Shown here piece by piece: positions 59,701 through 64,000 of a stretch of 64,000 bases of DNA (the first letter of the stretch is position 1; each line of letters starts with the position of its first letter). This stretch comes from Bretschneidera sinensis. Its lineage: Eukaryota; Streptophyta; Magnoliopsida; Brassicales; Akaniaceae. Both the position numbers and the translations under genes were made by a program. The notes under the pieces were generated by a model. That model was not told where the DNA came from. It saw nothing but the letters and a program-made list of their open reading frames with translations, and did not search any database. The stretch spans positions 73,206,817 through 73,270,816 of the forward strand of contig CM043701.1 of NCBI GenBank assembly GCA_023935145.1, given 5' to 3'.

Positions 59701-60283
59701 GCAGGAAGCTCTTCCTTCATCAGTCAGGTAACCCGCGGGAATTTGGTCTGAAACCATCAGTGTTATCAATTTTTATCAGGTTTATTTATTCACATGTAAA
59801 ACCGTTTGATTAAATAAACACTAGCAGGGTCGATTAAAAATATATATTTTTGAACTATGAAATCTATAGAAAAAAAAAGAAAATATATGAAACTAAAAAG
59901 ATTTAATTTGAGATTTATTTTGAGGTATACTATAAAACCTGAAAAGCAAGAAAAAAAAAATGCAACTGGAGATTTTATTAGAGTAGGAATCAACCATCAA
60001 AGGTAGGACTTTGAAACTTAAAAATAAAAATTTGGATTGAGATCTAACCATGCAGTCTTTTGGATAGCCATCATCTCGTAATTTTTATTGTGAGAAAGAT
60101 GACCCACTCTTCATATGTCATTCGTGTAAAAACTACGAGAGAGATGACCTACTCTTTTTATCCCATTCATGGATTGAAGGATAATATTTTTATTGATTTT
60201 TATTTTTTATATATATAATGAAGATGTAAATCTCATTATTTCATTCTTGACCGATGTGGAATTACAATACACTTTGAAGTTTA

Positions 60284-60347
<64 letters not shown>

Positions 60348-61206
60348 AAACCAATTGACAAAATCTATTAAAAAGAAAAAAATATAAAAAGAAACATATA
60401 ATTGTTTGATTTTATGTCCATAAAAAATCGTTAAAATAAAATTGATTAAAAACATAAATTTGAAGAAAATTAGAAAACTGAAAACTTAATCATATATGAT
60501 GTCACATTTGCACATACCACTGTCAAATATAATATAAATAAATAAATGTTTCTAAGTGAAAATTTTTAAATCGTTTTTTAGTTGAGAGAGTTGATTGTCA
60601 TACACAAGAGATCAAAAATCAAATCTAAACACTAAGGATGAAAGAGATAAATTATGAAGAAAAGTTACATTTAACTGTATAATATAATAATTTTTATTAA
60701 AAAAAAAAAAGATGATTTAAATATTTCACAACATTTAACTAAAAAAGATAAAACACTGACATTGACTTTTTTATTTTACAAATGTATCAAAATTTTAATT
60801 TCGTTTAACTTTTAACTCTATATAACTTTGATTTGATATCCAAGAGGCCATTTTAGCTTTTTCTTAAGAATTCACATTATCCGACAATAAATGTAAAATG
60901 GACCAAACCAACAATATTCAACTTGGTTTAAATACTTCGGTGTTTTGTGTTCTTGGAGTTCAGTCCTCAGGAGAGCAATTCATAATTTTTTTATGGACCA
61001 AATGAGTTGCTATAGTGTTTGAATTAATAAAAAAAAAAGAAAAAAAAAAGAAGCAAAACCAAAAACCCAGACTGAAAATATGTTTTATTTAATTCCTAGT
61101 TCTGTTTTACTACACGATAACTGAAAAGAAAAGAAAATAAAAAATGTAGTGAAAAGACTAAAAATAAACAATTGAATTAAGAAAATATCACTCCAAATTT
61201 TGGTTG
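59701..61206. other. Intergenic DNA between CLC and kinase genes
   Basis: AT-rich with no supported gene. It separates two genes that converge (plus-strand CLC, minus-strand kinase). Confidence 0.6.
60287..60344. repeat. (TA)n microsatellite
   Basis: Uninterrupted TA dinucleotide run, 58 bases (29 units). Confidence 0.97.
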
Positions 61207-61416
61207 CTATCCTCTCTTTACGCTCTTAAGATAGTCGGCCCTTATTGTCCACAATTGCTCTCCCACTGATCTCATGTCAGGCCGATCATCTCGTACAGGT
61301 GCTGCACACTGAAATGCCAAACTAAACATTTTCTTGAGTCCGTCCACATTTAATACTTCCTTCATCAAAGGATCCACCAACTCCATTACATTTCCTTCAT
61401 TGTACTTTCTGAAAGC
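61207..61416 (-). CDS. Last exon of a calmodulin-binding receptor-like cytoplasmic kinase (CRCK-like)
   Basis: A 69-residue terminal exon plus stop on the minus strand, preceded by a good acceptor (TATTGTGCAG, splice at 61416/61417, phase 0). It encodes the end of a plant Ser/Thr kinase domain: AFRKYNEGNVMELVDPLM, then LKKMFSLAFQCAAPVRDDRP (subdomain XI with the invariant arginine in DDRPDM) and SVGEQLWTIRADYLKS. The pattern 'KMFSLAFQCAAP...RPDM..VGEQLW.IR' is what I know from the CRCK1/2 group of receptor-like cytoplasmic kinases. No other kinase exon is found up to 64000, so the preceding intron exceeds 2.5 kb, or this is an isolated fragment. No stop or frameshift is in the exon. Confidence 0.8.
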   Translation of the reverse strand, partial: AFRKYNEGNVMELVDPLMKEVLNVDGLKKMFSLAFQCAAPVRDDRPDMRSVGEQLWTIRADYLKSVKRG

Positions 61417-64000
61417 CTGCACAATATCAAAACCACAAATTCTACAAGCTTTAGAACATTAAACTAATCAGTGAACAAATAACTGAAAGCAGTTTTCACT
61501 GCACTGCATCTCTAGCAGCAGGAATTTGTGTTTTGTTTTAAGAATTCTTCTCCCACAAACTCCCAGGTCATGGAACTACAGGTCTATGTCAAACCCTTCA
61601 GCTTATCAGTTAAGACAAGCGAACAAAAAAAATACTAGTCAGCCTACCATGCATTCGCATTCCTAACTTCGTTTAACAAAAGGGTTATGATTTTGTCCAT
61701 AACATAATAGGTTTAAGTTCAGAGTTAGCTATAAATGGCATCTTTCAATTATATATTCCATTTCATAGTTTAGACTTCAATCTGATTTAGTTATCAAACA
61801 GACCCGGTATGGGGAGGGCACTCAGTGCTTCAAGTTCGACCCTTGTGGACCCATGTCAAGGCCAGGGGGGCCATGGACCCTGCTGGCCTTAGAATTCTCC
61901 TATGGTGTTACCTCTTAGAAAAGCTCCTAGCAAACTTACAAATATGACCCCTTCAATATAGTGCATATGTATTAACTTATACATAGTATCTTCTTAACAA
62001 AATGAGATGCTTGCGAAGTTACAAGCAATTGGTAACAATCATTATTGATATTTGGATTACAGTTACAGAGCTGGGGGTTGCTAATTGAGAAAGATTATTC
62101 TGGTTATCACACGGAACAACGGAAAACGAGAAAGAAACAGGTTCGTGAAAGAGGAAAGAATCAATTCTAAGCAACAGATTCTTTAGGTACTGTTTGGCCT
62201 AGCAATAAAAATGGTTATTGAAACAAATTATGGTAAAACAAAACCACCGTGGATATATAAACTGTTTAGTGTTAAGAAAACAGCAGATGAAGCTAAAACA
62301 GTTTTTTTTTTTATTTTTTATTTTTACATAAATTCAATTTTTTTTTTTTTGTGAATAAAAAGAAACGGGTATGCTAATTACAACTCAGTCTCCTAGTTTG
62401 CAATTCCGACAACCCATCCCAAAGTTTAATATATATCTTACAAGTTAGTTCATCTCATTAATTTAGGTCCAAAAAAGTATTTAAAATGCTGATGTGTTAC
62501 TTCTAATGCCAAAATTACCCTTGATTAAGTGGTTATATGCTATGCACAATTGCACATAGTATTTAATTTGTTCCTTCTACTTTACACTTTTATATCAAAT
62601 TACCACGCACCTAGTGCTGCACATGGAGAAAAAAGACAGTTGAGAAAGTAGTTGTACGTTGCTAGAAAAACAAAAGGTAATCATTAACTTCTATCAAAGG
62701 TTTCATTTTGGCATTCCATTTTTCTCAAGTGAAATATATAATACAGATCATATGGTGAATATACGCAATGGTAGTTGATTTATAACAAAGTAAGCATGAT
62801 GTCAAACTTACGTCATAATTAGCTATTTTTTATTTGGACGAAATTAATAAGATAACAAGGAAAGCAACTTCCATTTTTAATTGCAGATCCAATACTGGTA
62901 GAGGGCTATAATAGACTAATAGCATACAAATTGAAATTCAAGAGAAAACCCCTTTGAAAGGAACAATTAGATGTTCTTTATAATACATCATTGACACAAT
63001 TAGTTGTATGTGTATTAGTTTACTAACTTCCTTTTGAAAGTTTTTTTGGATGCATGAAACAAAAAGAGCTTCAGTTTTAGTGGTGAACACTTATTTTTAA
63101 GGTCACTATTTTTTTATAAGATATAAATTGCTCCTAATTACATAATGATAAAACACAACAAAGGGCCCAAACGGGTACAACAAAATTTAAAAGAAAGCAT
63201 ATTCTAAAAGATGAAGACAGATGTGAAGAGGTGAAATAGACTGAGAAAGGGACATATATATCTGGTTGGAGCGCTACTTTCTCTGTATTGAGTTCACCAA
63301 TATATATTATTGGGCAATTTAGATATTTTAACTTTAAATTAACCAATTTTTGGTTCCAAGGATTGAGTTGTCTGAATTGCAAACTAGTGGAGTGAGTTGT
63401 AATGAAGACTAAAGGATGAATTTATAATTTACCCAAAAGAAATATATTAAATCTTAGGCACCAAGAGGTGCCCCCAAGTTAAAAAAAAAAAGGTATTTAC
63501 ATTATAGTATCTCAATGAATTACAAAAAAATCCCCCTATACCAAAACCTACATTGCTCGGACTCGCCATTTTTGGCGACATACCCAAATGTCAATGTGAC
63601 ACGACACAGGTAAGAGTATGAGATCTGTCAGATCCTCCTACTGCACTTTGGACACATCTGACTTCGCGGTGGAGATGAGATAGGAAAGGTGGTCATCAGA
63701 GAGAAGAGAATCTGTAGCTAGTGAGGAGAGAGAGTTTGTCGGTGGCCAAGAGAGAGAAGAGAGAAAGGTAAAGCCAGGAAGAAAAGAAGAAAAAGAATCT
63801 GCCGAAGAAAGAGGCAGGGATTAGGGGTTAGGGAAGAAGAAGAGTTACTTTAACAGCTCAAAACACCCCATTTAAGGCTAAAGTTTTTCATATATGCTGG
63901 CTGGGCTTGAGTAGAGTCCTGGCCTAGCTTCAATTTGTATTTCATTTATGGGCTTAGACCAAATGCTTTTAAGAACTTTAAACTCCCATCCAAACAAGCT
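61417..64000. other. Intron or intergenic DNA upstream of the kinase exon
   Basis: No further kinase exon recognised on the minus strand. 61800-61900 has a short GC-richer patch ('ggcactcagtgcttcaagtt', 'ggccatggaccctgctggcc'). 63690-63850 is strongly purine-rich on the plus strand (GAGAGAGAAGAGAGAAAGG and similar). On the minus strand this would be a CT-rich tract such as often seen in 5' leaders, but no start codon context is convincing. Confidence 0.5.

Noticed and set aside
60207..60455. 82-codon frame with a long Tyr-Ile repeat
   Set aside because: It is a translation of the TA microsatellite.
63540..63660. Segment with 'gacacgacacagg' considered as a coding or transposon end
   Set aside because: There is no frame, no inverted partner and no target duplication within the window.

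Overview
This is a plant nuclear window, probably from a eudicot. It is AT-rich, has split genes with GT-AG introns, and is dominated by LTR retrotransposons with initiator-Met-tRNA primer sites (TGGTATCAGAGC type). Two nuclear genes are recognisable: a complete CLC-type anion transporter gene of the CLC-c/g branch (52174-59196, plus strand, seven exons, 776 codons) and the last exon of a receptor-like cytoplasmic kinase (61207-61416, minus strand).

The left two thirds (1-43.6 kb) is a stack of retrotransposons, labelled here by letter. G (1-1541, plus) is the tail of a Copia element. A (1542-24037, minus) is a Sirevirus-like Copia element with an envelope-like gene; it is about 10 kb once two later insertions are removed. 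B (4174-10731, minus) is a Gypsy element carrying only gag and protease, inserted in A's envelope-like gene. C (15694-21632, plus) is a gag-only Gypsy element inserted in A's gag, with a perfect 5-bp target duplication. D (24038 to about 33125, plus) is an Athila-like Gypsy element whose reverse transcriptase is split by a solo Copia LTR, H (28430-29474, perfect GACTA duplication). E (about 33126-39415, minus) is a Tekay/Del-like chromovirus lacking its 3' half. F (39416 to about 43540, minus) is a Copia element cut by E and carrying a tandem triplication of its integrase zinc-finger region. Every coding region in these elements has stops or frameshifts, so none looks autonomous.

From 43.6 to 52.1 kb lies AT-rich intergenic DNA with no convincing gene. 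It holds two long inverted-repeat elements, one with an 11-bp target duplication of the Mutator type, an 80-bp tandem duplication and an AT microsatellite. The CLC gene follows. Its protein has the full CLC fold and two CBS domains, a GSGIP selectivity motif, and alanine in place of the gating glutamate. After it come about 2 kb of intergenic DNA with a second TA microsatellite, the kinase exon, and 2.6 kb with no recognisable exon.

I found no new multi-gene system. The observations most worth following are: an snRNA-type promoter layout (perfect USE 11-mers at fixed distance from a TATA box) in the LTR of C; family-specific palindrome arrays in the LTRs and internal untranslated regions of A and of B; and the gag-only element C with its relative B, which share 3' regions.
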